Shown here piece by piece: positions 1 through 12,900 of a stretch of DNA of 50,178 nucleotides. This DNA comes from Triparma columacea. Its lineage: Eukaryota > Sar > Bolidophyceae > Parmales > Triparmaceae. The translations under genes were made by a program, and so were the position numbers. The notes under the pieces are model-generated. The model searched no databases and was not told the DNA's origin. It saw nothing but the letters and a program-made list of their open reading frames with translations. Within the stretch, counting starts at the first letter, position 1; the number at the start of each line of letters is the position of its first letter. The stretch is from assembly GCA_030267965.1 (NCBI GenBank), contig BRYA01000181.1, positions 41,236 through 91,413 on the forward strand, written 5' to 3'.

Positions 1-72
1 CCCCTTTACTCCCTCTCTCACCCCCAACCTCCCAACCCCCCCCCCCCCTCTCGGCCGCCCCCCCCCCCACAG

Positions 73-1317
73 GGCCTCTCCCAGATGGCCCGCAACCCTT
101 TTACCCTAAGACACAGCTACGTGAAGCTGGACCTTAACAACCAGGCCTTAAAGGCTGTCTCCGCTATCAGTCAATTTACCAACCTCCAAATCGTTGAGAT
201 GAACAACAATTACATCTCAGACCTCGGACCTCTGGCGGACCTCCCGTGCCTGCTGAACCTTGACGTGTCAAAGAACAAATTGACTGAATGCCTAGACTAC
301 GAAGTACCGGAGTGCAACTCTGGGAATATGTTCGCCGAAGGGGTAACAGCGATCGGTTCCATGCTCCAAGAAGCCAACCTTTCCTGCAACAAAATAGAGA
401 GAATCCGCGATCTCTCTCCCCACAGGTTCCTCGAGCATCTTAACCTCTCCTCCAACAACATCAAGAATATCAACGGCCTCTCATCCCTTTCCATGCTCCA
501 GACCCTGAACCTCGCAGAAAACCAAATTAGCGAAATTAGAGGCCTCGACAACCTGCCCATCATCTCCCTCGACCTCGGCAACAACAAGATCAAGACCATC
601 GACAATCTCGACACCCTGCCAAGGCTCGAGAAGGTGAGAACAATGCACATACCTTCTTTGTGACGAGCGAAGGGAGTCGCACAATTCTAACCCCCTTTGC
701 TTGTCTCTCCCCAGCTCTTCCTGAACAACAATTTGATCTCGAGTTTGGCCGCCCTCAGGGGTTGCCACACCCTCCGATCTCTTGACATTGGATGCAACTC
801 TGTCTCCGTTATTCGGCAAGTTGAGTTCCTTGCCGAGATCAGCAAGCTCGCCAAGCTGACCCTCTCCTCCAACCCCTGCGAAAGCCTCGACTTCTACAGG
901 CTCCGCGTGATCACCCGACTGACGGGCCTCGCGTTCCTCGATGGCAACGCAGTGTCTGCGGAGGAGAAGGTGAAGGCCATTAATCTCTACGGCGGCGATG
1001 GATCCGACCTGGGGAACAGGAAGGCCGTCTGGTCCAAGTGCTTCCCCGAGAAGGAGTTCCCGGACTTTTTGCCTCCCTTCCAGGAGGTCGAGGAGGACGT
1101 GGTCGCGGAGGAGGAAAAGAAGGAGTCAGAGCGAACTAAGACGAAGGGCGACTTCAGGGGAACGTACGCCGGAACTGCGGGGGTTTACGTGAGCGAAATG
1201 ATGAACACGGCGGTTGAGCGCGTCGGAGTGGAGGGGGCGTACGTGAAGGAATTGATGAGTTCGGCAGTTCAGAACGTCGCCAAACCAACGATTGGAAATA
1301 TGGGCGCCACAATGTAA
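73..1317 (+). CDS. LRRC23: LRRC23-like radial-spoke leucine-rich repeat protein (5' partial)
   Basis: Two exons are visible: 73-633 and 715-1317, joined by an 81-bp phase-0 intron (donor AAG|gtgag, acceptor ccccag). The reading frame stays open upstream of the ATG at 85 to a C-rich tract ending in CACAG at 72, giving G-L-S-Q before M-A-R-N. This is best read as an internal exon, with the true start outside the window. The protein has about eight SDS22-type leucine-rich repeats (for example LNLSSNNIKNINGL and LDLGNNKIKTIDNL), an LRR cap (SNPCESLDFYRLRVI...LDG) and an acidic tail. The entry segment (GLSQMA...LRHSYVKLDL) and the cap resemble LRRC23, a head component of ciliary radial spoke 3; this comparison is from memory. 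Other SDS22-like LRR proteins are the alternative. Confidence 0.75.
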
Positions 1318-1413
1318 ATTAAAGTGTAAAATTTTCAACAGAGAGAGAGTCAGAGGAAGCTATTTTTAAAAAATGAAGTCCATTTAAGCCCAGATTCTCT
1401 CTCCCCCTCAAAC

Positions 1414-2906
1414 TTAAAGGGTGGCGAGAACTTCCTTCGCGATAGCCAGGGTCTTCTCAATGTCCTCGTCCGTGTGCGCCAGGCTCATGAATCCCGCCTC
1501 GAATACTGATGGCGCCAGGTAAACTCCCCTCTCGAGCATTGCCCGGTGCCACCTCCCGAACTTGGCTGCGTCGGCCTTCTCGGCGTCGGCGAAGCAGGTC
1601 ACTGGACCGTCGCAGAAGAAGAAGCCCCACATTCCACCGGCGTAGCCCCCGGTGGCGGCGTGCCCGGCCTCCTTGGCGGCGGCGACGATGCCCTCGACGA
1701 GTTTTTTAGAGTTGGCCTCAAGTTTGTCGTGCTGCCCGGGCTGCTTAAGCTTCTTCAAAGTCTCGATTCCCGCCCTCATGGCAAGGGGATTACCGGAGAG
1801 GGTTCCGGCCTGTGACGTAGGGTGGGTTAGTATTTAGAAACTCGTCAAGGCTGTTTTTCCTCGTCCACTCTCACCTGGTACATGGGTCCGGCGGGGGCGA
1901 CCATCTCCATGATGTCCCTCCTGCCTCCGTAAGCTCCGACCGGTAGGCCACCTCCAATGACCTTTCCCATAGTGGTAACGTCAGGGGTAACACCGAAGTA
2001 CTGCTGTGCCCCTCCATAGGACACGCGGAACCCGGTCATGACCTCGTCGAAGACCAGGAGGGCCCCGTACTTGGTGGAGAGGTCCCTGCAGCCCTGGAGG
2101 AACTCCTTTGTGGGGCGGATGAAGCCGGAGTTTCCGACGACGGGCTCGAGGATCACGGCAGCAACGTCTCCCGTCTTGAGGAGCTCCTCGACGGAGTCAA
2201 GGTCCCCGTACTTGGCGCAGAGGGTACTCTGGGTGGCGGCTTTGGGGACCCCGGGAGAGTCAGGGAGGCCAAGGGTGGCTACGCCAGAGCCGGCCTGGAC
2301 GAGGAAGGAGTCAGCGTGGCCGTGGTAGCAGCCCTCGAACTTGATGACCTTCTCGCGGCCGGTGAAGGCGCGGACGAGGCGGATCATTCCCATGCAGGCC
2401 TCGGTTCCGCTGTTAGTGAAACGGACCATCTGGGTGCCGCCGAAGAGGGTTAGCTTGCGAGTGGGGGGTTTTCAGGCTCTCATCTTATCGCCCTCGACCG
2501 TCCTCACCTCAACACTGGGGACGGCGTCAATGACCATCTTGGCCAATTCGTTCTCTAGCGGGCAAGGGGCTCCGAAGCTGGTTCCTTTCTGCATCGTCTC
2601 CGTAACCGCAGCCAGGACGTCGTCGTCCGCGTGGCCGAGGATGGCTGGTCCCCAGGTACCGACATAGTCGATGTACTCGTTGTTGTCAACGTCCCAGGCG
2701 TAGGCGCCCTTGACGCGGTCGAATACGACGGGGTTACCACCGACGGATTTGAAGGCGCGGACGGGGGAGGAGACACCCCCGGGCATGAGCTCCTTGGCCT
2801 CCTTGAAGATGGCCTCTGATTTGTCAAAGGTGTAGGTCTTGGGGGCAGTCGCTGAGAACGCAGTAGCCGTGAGGGGCAGGAGGAGGAGGGCGAGATTGAG
2901 CTTCAT
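1414..2906 (-). CDS. hemL: Glutamate-1-semialdehyde 2,1-aminomutase, plastid-targeted
   Basis: This PLP enzyme converts glutamate-1-semialdehyde to 5-aminolevulinate, the start of chlorophyll and haem synthesis in the plastid. Three exons on the minus strand: 2508-2906, 1875-2429 and 1414-1809, with introns of 78 and 65 bp, both phase 0; the product is 449 aa. Family motifs are clear: [34 protein letters not shown], and [10 protein letters not shown] with the PLP lysine near residue 289, then [10 protein letters not shown] across the second junction. I chose the ATG at 2906 ([11 protein letters not shown]) because it begins a hydrophobic signal followed by [10 protein letters not shown], the cleavage-site phenylalanine motif of complex red plastids. 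An upstream ATG would add a longer, less likely leader. Confidence 0.97.
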
Positions 2907-3545
2907 GATAGCTACCAATGGGAGAGCGGAGGGGAGAAGGGGAATAGGGGTGAGAAATGAGTTGATGGAATATCCACAGAGTCGAGGCCAATGCAAGAGG
3001 AGGATTCTTGGCATAGTTGTCTAAATTTATGGGATCATAGGCAAATATATCGAGACCTTAGAGATGATTATTTAGGACATGCGATTTGTTATCGATGGAA
3101 AAAGGTTCTAGAGGCCAAACAAACTTCTTCACGTCGTCAAAGTCGAGTGATGTGGGAAGTCAATTGGAGCCACAATGAGCCACAAACACATTTATAGCAA
3201 CAAACGCAGACAATAAGGCTCAAGAACCCCCCTCCGACCCCCTCCCTAAACCCTAGTGACCTCGGGTGAGGCCTCTGACTCACACTAATTCTTCTGCTTG
3301 TTGAAGGGAGGATGGGTTTTGATGGGTGAGATTTTTACTAGATGTCTGCATGAGAGAAGGGATAACAACGAAAGGATTTAAACGGCAGATGGGATTTTGG
3401 TAGGATATAATCGCCCGATTTAAAGTAAAAAAATATACTCGTACGTGCTCACAGTCCACAACAACAACAAGCTAAAAGGTCCCCCACCACCACCCCCTTC
3501 CCCTCCCCCCAATGCTTTTAGCTGCCACACAAAAACCATATAATA
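2907..3545. promoter_or_regulatory. Divergent intergenic region between GSA aminotransferase and RNA helicase
   Basis: 639 bp separate two head-to-head genes, so it must hold both promoters and 5' UTRs. It is more A/T-rich than the flanking exons. Short open frames here have no family signature and I call none. No TATA box or RNA gene was recognised. Confidence 0.4.
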
Positions 3546-6041
<2,496 letters not shown>

Positions 6042-6225
6042 AACGGTACAAGTGGCCGAATAGACTCGGCACCCAACCCAATAGCTACCTCACGCACACA
6101 CACCCCAACTTCCGCGCTTCAATTAAATTTGAAAACGGTCATTTTATCAAATCAAAACCATCCATCTGCTTTGGTGCTTATCATGTCATCATCCGTGTCA
6201 TCATTCCCTCTTCCTCCTCTTCCTC

Positions 6226-9200
6226 CTATGCCAAACCAAGCAACTCAAGAACATTCTTTCTCTCCACCTCGCACTCCGTCCTCCCTTTTGTACCCCCCTC
6301 TCCTCCCTCCTCCAACACCTTGTCGTAGTTATCGAGAGCACTTTCGAACTCCTTCTGCGCCTCTAGGCACTTGCTGAGCTTCAGTCCAAACTCGTAGTAC
6401 TCGGCCCCTCCCGCACACTCCATTCCTCTCTTCCAGACGGCTTCAGCTTGAGTATTCTGGTCGATAGCCCCGAACAAGTCCCCAATTTCCCGAAGTATCT
6501 CGAGGTCCGCCAGCCCAAGGTTGAGCGCTTGCTTCAGCCCCTCGTTGGCCTCTCCCAGCCTCTTTCCGCCCCGTAGGCATACCACGACGAAGAGACCCCA
6601 GCTCTTGCCGTCGTTCGTGTTAGCACCGTTGCTTTCCTGCAGGCTGTCCTCCGCATCCTCAAGGTAGCCGAGCTTGATGCTCGCCTTGGCGATGCTCAGC
6701 CAGACGCTAGAGTACTTCCAACTCTTCGCAGCTCTAAACATGGCCTCCCGAGCCTCCTTCCACCTCCCCTGCCCGCTCAGAATCACGTACAAGTTGTAGT
6801 AGACCTTGAATGGGACGGGATCGGGCAGAAGTTCAAGGCAAGAGATGAGCTTCGTCAGCGCACTATCGTCATCACCCGCGACCAAGAACATTTCGGAGGC
6901 CATGAGGGCCACCTGCCCCCTCTCGACCTTGCCAAAGCTCTTGTGCCTTTTCTCCGCCTCTGCCGCAAACCCCTTGGCGGCCTCGAGATCTCCCTCAATC
7001 AGGCATATCTTGCACTTGATCACGGCCTGCCTTGCCCTCAGCTCCCTAACCCCCCCGTCGTTGAAGCCATTCTCTCGGCACTTGGCCTTGACCTTGGCCT
7101 CGCATTCCTCTGCCCACTCGAGACAAACCTTGGCGCACTTGGAGAGTTTGCTGGCGAGCAAAAATTCCGCCGCGTCGAGGCAAGCAACGATCAAGTGCCT
7201 GAGGGGCGACCCCCCCCCGATCTTCTGCACTGCCAGTGCGGCCGTCCTTTGCGCCCTCCTCATCAAGGATGCCTGGCCAGCCTGCCTGTAGTTCAAGGCA
7301 ACTAAGACGTTCAGGACTGCGGCGTTGTCAACCTCCGCAAAGCTATCCTCGTCATATCCCTCCCCGTTCTCGTCATCCGGTAGTAAGAGGTCGAAGCAGC
7401 CCCCTAGAAGATCCCCAGCTCCCTCTCCACTCTCCTCCAATATGACGCAGGCCAACAACATTGCATTGTCGACCCGCTTCCCATTAAGACCCACAGCCTC
7501 CCTCAAGCACGCGATGGCCTCACCTCTAGCCTGTATGCTTAGCAAGAAGTCAGCGTAGTCGACCTTGGCACCAACAAGGTACTTCCAGCCCATCTTCTCG
7601 TTCTTAGTTTCGACCTCGGCCATGGCAATTCTGTCCATGTGGAACCTCCTCGCAGCATCAACGTCGCCGGTGCCCTCGAAATCCTCCGCAAGCATCTTGA
7701 GCTTGACCATCTTCTCCGGTATATTCTTTGCGACCTTGATATCGTTCTCTCTGCTCTCCCTGCATTCTAGCACGCTCAGAGGGACGAACTTCCTCACAAC
7801 CGAGTCGTTCATCTCCTTCAACAAGAAATCAAAAAGCTTGGCTACGTAAACATTGCCCTCATCGCTGTCCAACCTAGGAGCACCGTCCCCGGTAAATACA
7901 TCGCTGTCCTTGACCCTCTCCGCAACAATTCGTTGCAGGCAAGGCTTGAGACTCTCCTTCAATGTGAAGTAGCCCCCATTTTTGTTGAGGTGGTAAAGCA
8001 TCCTCTTGAGCTTCTCCTCTTTGCCCATGTGCGTATTGGCAGACTCGTTGAGGAGAAAGAGCTCTGTAAACTCCTCAACGAGCTGATCGACGGACACATC
8101 CAGCTGGTCTTTCAACTCTTTGAACATATCCCTTTCCAAGCTGTGCTCGTACGAGGCATAGGCCTCTCCAGAAACGGCCTTAATCCTCTCTTCGCCACCT
8201 CCCTTACCAGTTGGGTTCTCCGGAAAGAGGGGCGAGGTTATCGTGACCGTCCCATCGAGATTTGTGTCCTCGTCGAATCTCCCCTGGACCACGCATTCCG
8301 TCACACCAGCCTCCACAAGGGAGCCCAGGGAAACTTTGATGCTGCTTTCCCAGTTCTTCACCGCAGGCGCCTCGTCAACCACTTCCTCCTCCTCCTTCCC
8401 CTTCCCTTTCTTCCCCTTCTTCCCTTTTGCTGGGGCCGCCTCTTCCTCAGTGGCAACGGCGTCGGGGTTGACCTTCTTCATGAGCTTCACGGTGAATTCA
8501 TCGCCTCCCGCCCGAATAGTGCTTCTCAAGGCCTTGCCCTCCTGGTACGTCATAAAAGACGACATGGAGGAGCCCGCAAAGTATAGGTTGAACTTTCCAG
8601 TTGGCCTTGCGACGGGCTTGGGGGCCGTTCCCTCCTCTCCTCCATCAGTCTCCGCAACATCGCTCGGGGCCTCCTCTTGACCTTGCCCCTGCTCTAGCCC
8701 AACATCTCCCTCCGCTGGAGCCTCCTCCTCATCTTTGACGAACTCGACAAGACCCCCCCTCACAACCATGTCACCACCCAATCCCTCCAGGATGCATTCG
8801 TAAGACCACTTTTTATTCTCCTCCGCCAACTTCTCCTGGAGCTCGACTAAGTACCCTTCATTGTCAACATCATCCTCGACCGCAACCTTGACCCCAAAGA
8901 CGTAGGCTGGGACGTTGTTGGCCGTGATTTTCGAGAAATCAATGGAGTACCCTCCATCGATGAAATCAGCGATGCTGTCACCGAGGTTGACCTTGATTTC
9001 GATCTGGGAGGTGGAACCGTACTCGGCCAACAAACCAGGAGACTTGTCTGTCGGCTCCTCGGGGGCAGCCTCGGCGGCTTGGCCGCCTTCAGCAGCGCCC
9101 CCCTCAGTGGCAGCAGGAGAGTCGCCACTGTCGTCTTTCTTTTCCTCGCTCTCCTCAGTCTCGGCCTTCGCTTCCTCTGCCGAACCCTTCTCCTCCTCGA

Positions 9201-9768
9201 CGACTGTTGGGACCTCGCCCAACTTGATGACAATGGCATCCCCGCCAAAAGCTCCGTTGAGGCTGAAAGGGGCGCCTCCAAGCTTCTCATCCTCCTCCCC
9301 ATCGCCTCCGACCTTAAAGATCTCGATCTCCCCTCCGTCGTTGACCAGGGCATCAGAGATGACAGAGCTGACAACTTTGAGCTTTTCCTTCGAGGCCACC
9401 TTCACGCTAAAGTTGTAAGTGAAGGCGGGACCCTCACCATCTCCGATACAGGTCTCAGATGAGAGCACAACCGCGGGGTCAGCAGCAGCTACCTCCCCAT
9501 CACCTGCCTCATCCCCCCCCTCGTTATCCGCCTTGGCCTGCTCAAAGCACTGAGCCACGTTGTTCAGCTTGAGCCTGCAGTAGCAAGCCGGAGCAACGTA
9601 CCCCCCAACAACGACATCGGCAACATCAGTGCCCTCCCCCCCCTCCCCCCCCTCTACTTTCTCCTCCGGTGTGGGCTTGGCCACGAGGTTGGGTTTGAAG
9701 CCCAAAGTGGCTCCAAGAACCTCAACCGAGAAGCTTCCGTTGTCCGGGAGAGCGTCTGTTAAACTCAT
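6226..9768 (-). CDS. CFAP70: CFAP70-like ciliary TPR protein
   Basis: A single uninterrupted frame of 1180 codons with ATG at 9768 and TAG at 6226. The N-terminal half has repeated beta-rich modules alternating with acidic, lysine-rich linkers (EAKAETEESEEKKDD and KGKKGKKGKGKEEEE). Past about residue 540 it becomes helical and carries tetratricopeptide-like pairs, for example GWKYLVGAKVDYADFLL...ARGEAIACLREAVGLN and GDLFGAIDQNTQAEAVWKRG. N-terminal beta modules followed by C-terminal TPRs at about 1100-1200 aa fit CFAP70 (TTC18), an axonemal protein near the base of outer dynein arms and the central apparatus. The assignment rests on architecture and remembered similarity, so another large TPR protein remains possible. 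It is divergent from the Cav channel gene and convergent with the helicase. Confidence 0.65.
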   Translation of the reverse strand: MSLTDALPDNGSFSVEVLGATLGFKPNLVAKPTPEEKVEGGEGGEGTDVADVVVGGYVAPACYCRLKLNNVAQCFEQAKADNEGGDEAGDGEVAAADPAVVLSSETCIGDGEGPAFTYNFSVKVASKEKLKVVSSVISDALVNDGGEIEIFKVGGDGEEDEKLGGAPFSLNGAFGGDAIVIKLGEVPTVVEEEKGSAEEAKAETEESEEKKDDSGDSPAATEGGAAEGGQAAEAAPEEPTDKSPGLLAEYGSTSQIEIKVNLGDSIADFIDGGYSIDFSKITANNVPAYVFGVKVAVEDDVDNEGYLVELQEKLAEENKKWSYECILEGLGGDMVVRGGLVEFVKDEEEAPAEGDVGLEQGQGQEEAPSDVAETDGGEEGTAPKPVARPTGKFNLYFAGSSMSSFMTYQEGKALRSTIRAGGDEFTVKLMKKVNPDAVATEEEAAPAKGKKGKKGKGKEEEEVVDEAPAVKNWESSIKVSLGSLVEAGVTECVVQGRFDEDTNLDGTVTITSPLFPENPTGKGGGEERIKAVSGEAYASYEHSLERDMFKELKDQLDVSVDQLVEEFTELFLLNESANTHMGKEEKLKRMLYHLNKNGGYFTLKESLKPCLQRIVAERVKDSDVFTGDGAPRLDSDEGNVYVAKLFDFLLKEMNDSVVRKFVPLSVLECRESRENDIKVAKNIPEKMVKLKMLAEDFEGTGDVDAARRFHMDRIAMAEVETKNEKMGWKYLVGAKVDYADFLLSIQARGEAIACLREAVGLNGKRVDNAMLLACVILEESGEGAGDLLGGCFDLLLPDDENGEGYDEDSFAEVDNAAVLNVLVALNYRQAGQASLMRRAQRTAALAVQKIGGGSPLRHLIVACLDAAEFLLASKLSKCAKVCLEWAEECEAKVKAKCRENGFNDGGVRELRARQAVIKCKICLIEGDLEAAKGFAAEAEKRHKSFGKVERGQVALMASEMFLVAGDDDSALTKLISCLELLPDPVPFKVYYNLYVILSGQGRWKEAREAMFRAAKSWKYSSVWLSIAKASIKLGYLEDAEDSLQESNGANTNDGKSWGLFVVVCLRGGKRLGEANEGLKQALNLGLADLEILREIGDLFGAIDQNTQAEAVWKRGMECAGGAEYYEFGLKLSKCLEAQKEFESALDNYDKVLEEGGEGGTKGRTECEVERKNVLELLGLA

Positions 9769-9932
9769 GGTGCAAGCTATTGACGTAATTCAGTTAGGAT
9801 TCGCGATGTTCTCAACTGGTGCTTGCTTTGGGCCCCAACAGAAAGAGGGCCTGATTAGAGCAGGAAGCAGGAAATTCCGTAGAGCTTTCGAAGCTCTTTG
9901 GACAAAAGTAAGTCACACAGTAGTCAGTAGAG
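9769..9932. promoter_or_regulatory. Short bidirectional promoter region (CFAP70-like / Cav channel)
   Basis: Only 164 bp lie between the start codons of the minus-strand CFAP70-like gene and the plus-strand calcium-channel gene. Both promoters and 5' leaders must be in or overlap this stretch. No recognisable core element was found; the call is from gene geometry alone. Confidence 0.4.
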
Positions 9933-12900
9933 ATGCCAAATTCGACTCGCGTCGCCTCCAACTTACGAGGACCAGCGAGGAAGGCCAGTGAGCGGAAGAA
10001 GGCCACGGCGGCTGGGAAGAGGGCACAAAAAATTAGCTGGGGACCCCCAGAAGTAGAGATGGCGAATAATCCTCTACATAAGAAAGAATCCTCCGGGGAT
10101 TCCGTCACATTTGAGAGCATTTACGGGAACATTAGCGGAGAACCTCCGAAGCGACCATTATCATGCGCCCAAAGGCTGGTAAAGGATGTCAAGGGGGGAA
10201 GACGTTCATTTGTAAAAGGCTGTATACGCATAATGGAAAACCCCAATTTTGACAGGTTCATCTTGGCCGTCATTATGGTCAACACAATAGACATGGCCGT
10301 CCAGGACCCTCTGGTCGAGAGGGACTTTCGCTGGCTAGAACGCATATTTTTGGCAATCTTCATCACCGAGATGGTGAGTAGTAACTGTTGCAGAAATTTC
10401 TGTTGGCCTCACTAGCGGTCGTTTTAACCGAGACTCGACCCCCCTACCCCCCTCTGAGCACTTTACACTGTCCCAGCTAACTCCCCCCCCGCCCCCACCG
10501 AACCTCCCCTGCTTTCATTTCCAGGGTATCAAAATGTGTGCCCTCGGGGTCAAGGATCGAAGGAAGGGGTACTTCAGCATATCCTGGAATTGGCTGGATT
10601 TCGTCGTTGTCCTCTCCGCCATATTCGAGGAGGTCATGACCTTAGCATATGAAGGAGAAGAAGAGGGAGGGGGCTTGGTTGTGCTCAGAGTTGCACGAGG
10701 TGAGGATTTTGTCTATGGTGGGGAGGGGGACAAAGCCGCGCACATCTCCTTCAAGCGAAGAGCCTCACATCTTCCGGTTTCAATCTCCCCCCCCCCCTCC
10801 CCCGTCCCCTCATCGCAGTACTGAGACCCTTGAAGTCGATAAGCTCGATGCCCAAGTTGAAAATTATGATCACGACGCTGACTGGTTCTGCAGTCCCAAT
10901 GATGAGGGCCATGCTCCTGCTCCTCTTTTTTGTTTACATTGCTTCAGTATTCGGCTTGACGTTTTTTATAGGCGATTTGGACTTTTGGGATGGCTACATG
11001 GTGAGTTCGTTTTCATCGGTACAGGCATCACCGAGCAACATCGACGTTGTTGGCGTTGAGCATTAACGCCTTACGCCTCCCCAATTCCCTCTCCTTCCCC
11101 CCCAGTCATTTAATAACTTGGCTTATGCGATGCTGTCAGTCTTCCAAATCACGACGCTGGAAAATTGGACTGATGGGGTCTTGTACCCTTTGAATGCCAA
11201 GGGTTATTACGGTATCGAGGCTTACACTAGCATTATCATCCTCATTGGAGGCTTTTGGCTGGTCAACCTCACCATTGCCGTGCTAACGAATTCTTACGAG
11301 AAGGCAAGGAACCAGCAAGATATGGAGCAGGCTGCCGGCAGATTAGATAAATCAGATGGGGTTACCAGGGTGCTCTCTCAAAGCGTATCAATGCCTGTGA
11401 CAGGAGATAAGGTTGTCTTGCCCGCAGACCTCTCTGATTCATGGTTCGACGAGCATGTGAAAACAAGCCCGGGGAGAAGTTCATTATCGAGGTCCATAAC
11501 TACGCCCCTTGAAATCGAAGTCAAGGTATCCCCCCGCATAGTAGGACGAAGCCTAATTTATACGAAGAAATCACCTCTCGAAATCGAACAGGAGGAGAAG
11601 GAAAAGGAAAAGGAGCGTCAACGTCGTTTGCGCCATGGCAACGCAGGATCTATCTTGGTCGAGCTTTACTCGCGCGCGAAAAGCGTAGCAACGAAGCAAT
11701 ACAAGGCCATCAACGCTACGCCCTCAATGAGGAGCTACAGGCGCTTGCGAAGCAAATTTATCGAGCCTATCATTACGCACAGCTTGTTCACAGGAACCAT
11801 CTTCATAGTCATTCTGCTCAACACCATTGTCCTGGGAGTAGAGACTCCCTTCCAGAGCCCCGAAAAGCAGCAATTTCTAGACACGAGTAACCGGATCTTC
11901 ACCATAATATTTGCGGTCGAAATGGTCGTCAAAATGATCGGGATGGGGTGGCCAGCATACTTCAGTGAGGGTTGGAATAAGTTTGATTTTGTGATCGTAG
12001 CGACGAGCCTCATTGAATTCTTGCCCATCGACCAAGGGGAAGATAGTGCTCTTGCGGACGCGTCAGCGTTGCGGGCACTGAGGGTATTCCGTGCGCTAAG
12101 GGTGACCAAGGCGGTGAAACATTTGAAGGCCACTCAGACAATTATCAGCGTCTTCGAGACGGCCTCTGAGGAGTACTTTCTCTTTATATGTCTCCTCTCC
12201 CTCGTTATCTTCATCGTTGTCCTCGCGGGAACGCAATTATTTGCCGGTAAATACGTTTCCTGCGCGGCAGATTATTCCGAGGGCAATATGGACAGTTTTG
12301 GATCAGCATTTATTCTGATCTTTAGAGTCCTTACTTTAGACGACTGGAACGCCATTGCATTCGGGGGTGTCGAGTGTACCCAGAAGAACTGGACAGTGCT
12401 CCTGTACTTTTTCTTTTGGATCGTTCTGGGGAATTTCATGTTGCTGAATTTGTTCCTGGCCATTCTAATCCGAAGGTGAGAACGACGGGGGGTGAACCGG
12501 CATGGCAATTTCTAAACTCGGACGGCCCAACCCACGCAGTTTCGAGAAGGTCAAGGAGGACTTGTTTGCAGTAAAAAGAGAGGAGCGCAAAAAAGAGGCC
12601 AGAGCACGTGAAGTCAAGATGGCACTGGAGACCGCTAGTAAACTGGCCGTCATGGAAGTCTTTGACAGGGCAATTATGAACGTCTCTACGAGCACCGGTG
12701 GCTTGAAGAGGGAAATGCAACCAGGTATGGGAAAATTACTCGTAATGAACAAACGTCACGGGTACTTTGATAGCGAGAACCGCTTCGGGAGGACAATATA
12801 CGACGCTGACTGCGACCTGGCTAGTGAAAGAGCTCGGGCAAACACATTGAGCCCTACGGAGATGGCAGAGGTCGAAGAAGTGAGGAACGAGGTCGACGCG

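Noticed and set aside
2991..3197. Open frame in the GSA/helicase divergent region
   Set aside because: Starts at a non-preferred position in a promoter region, with no recognisable domain.
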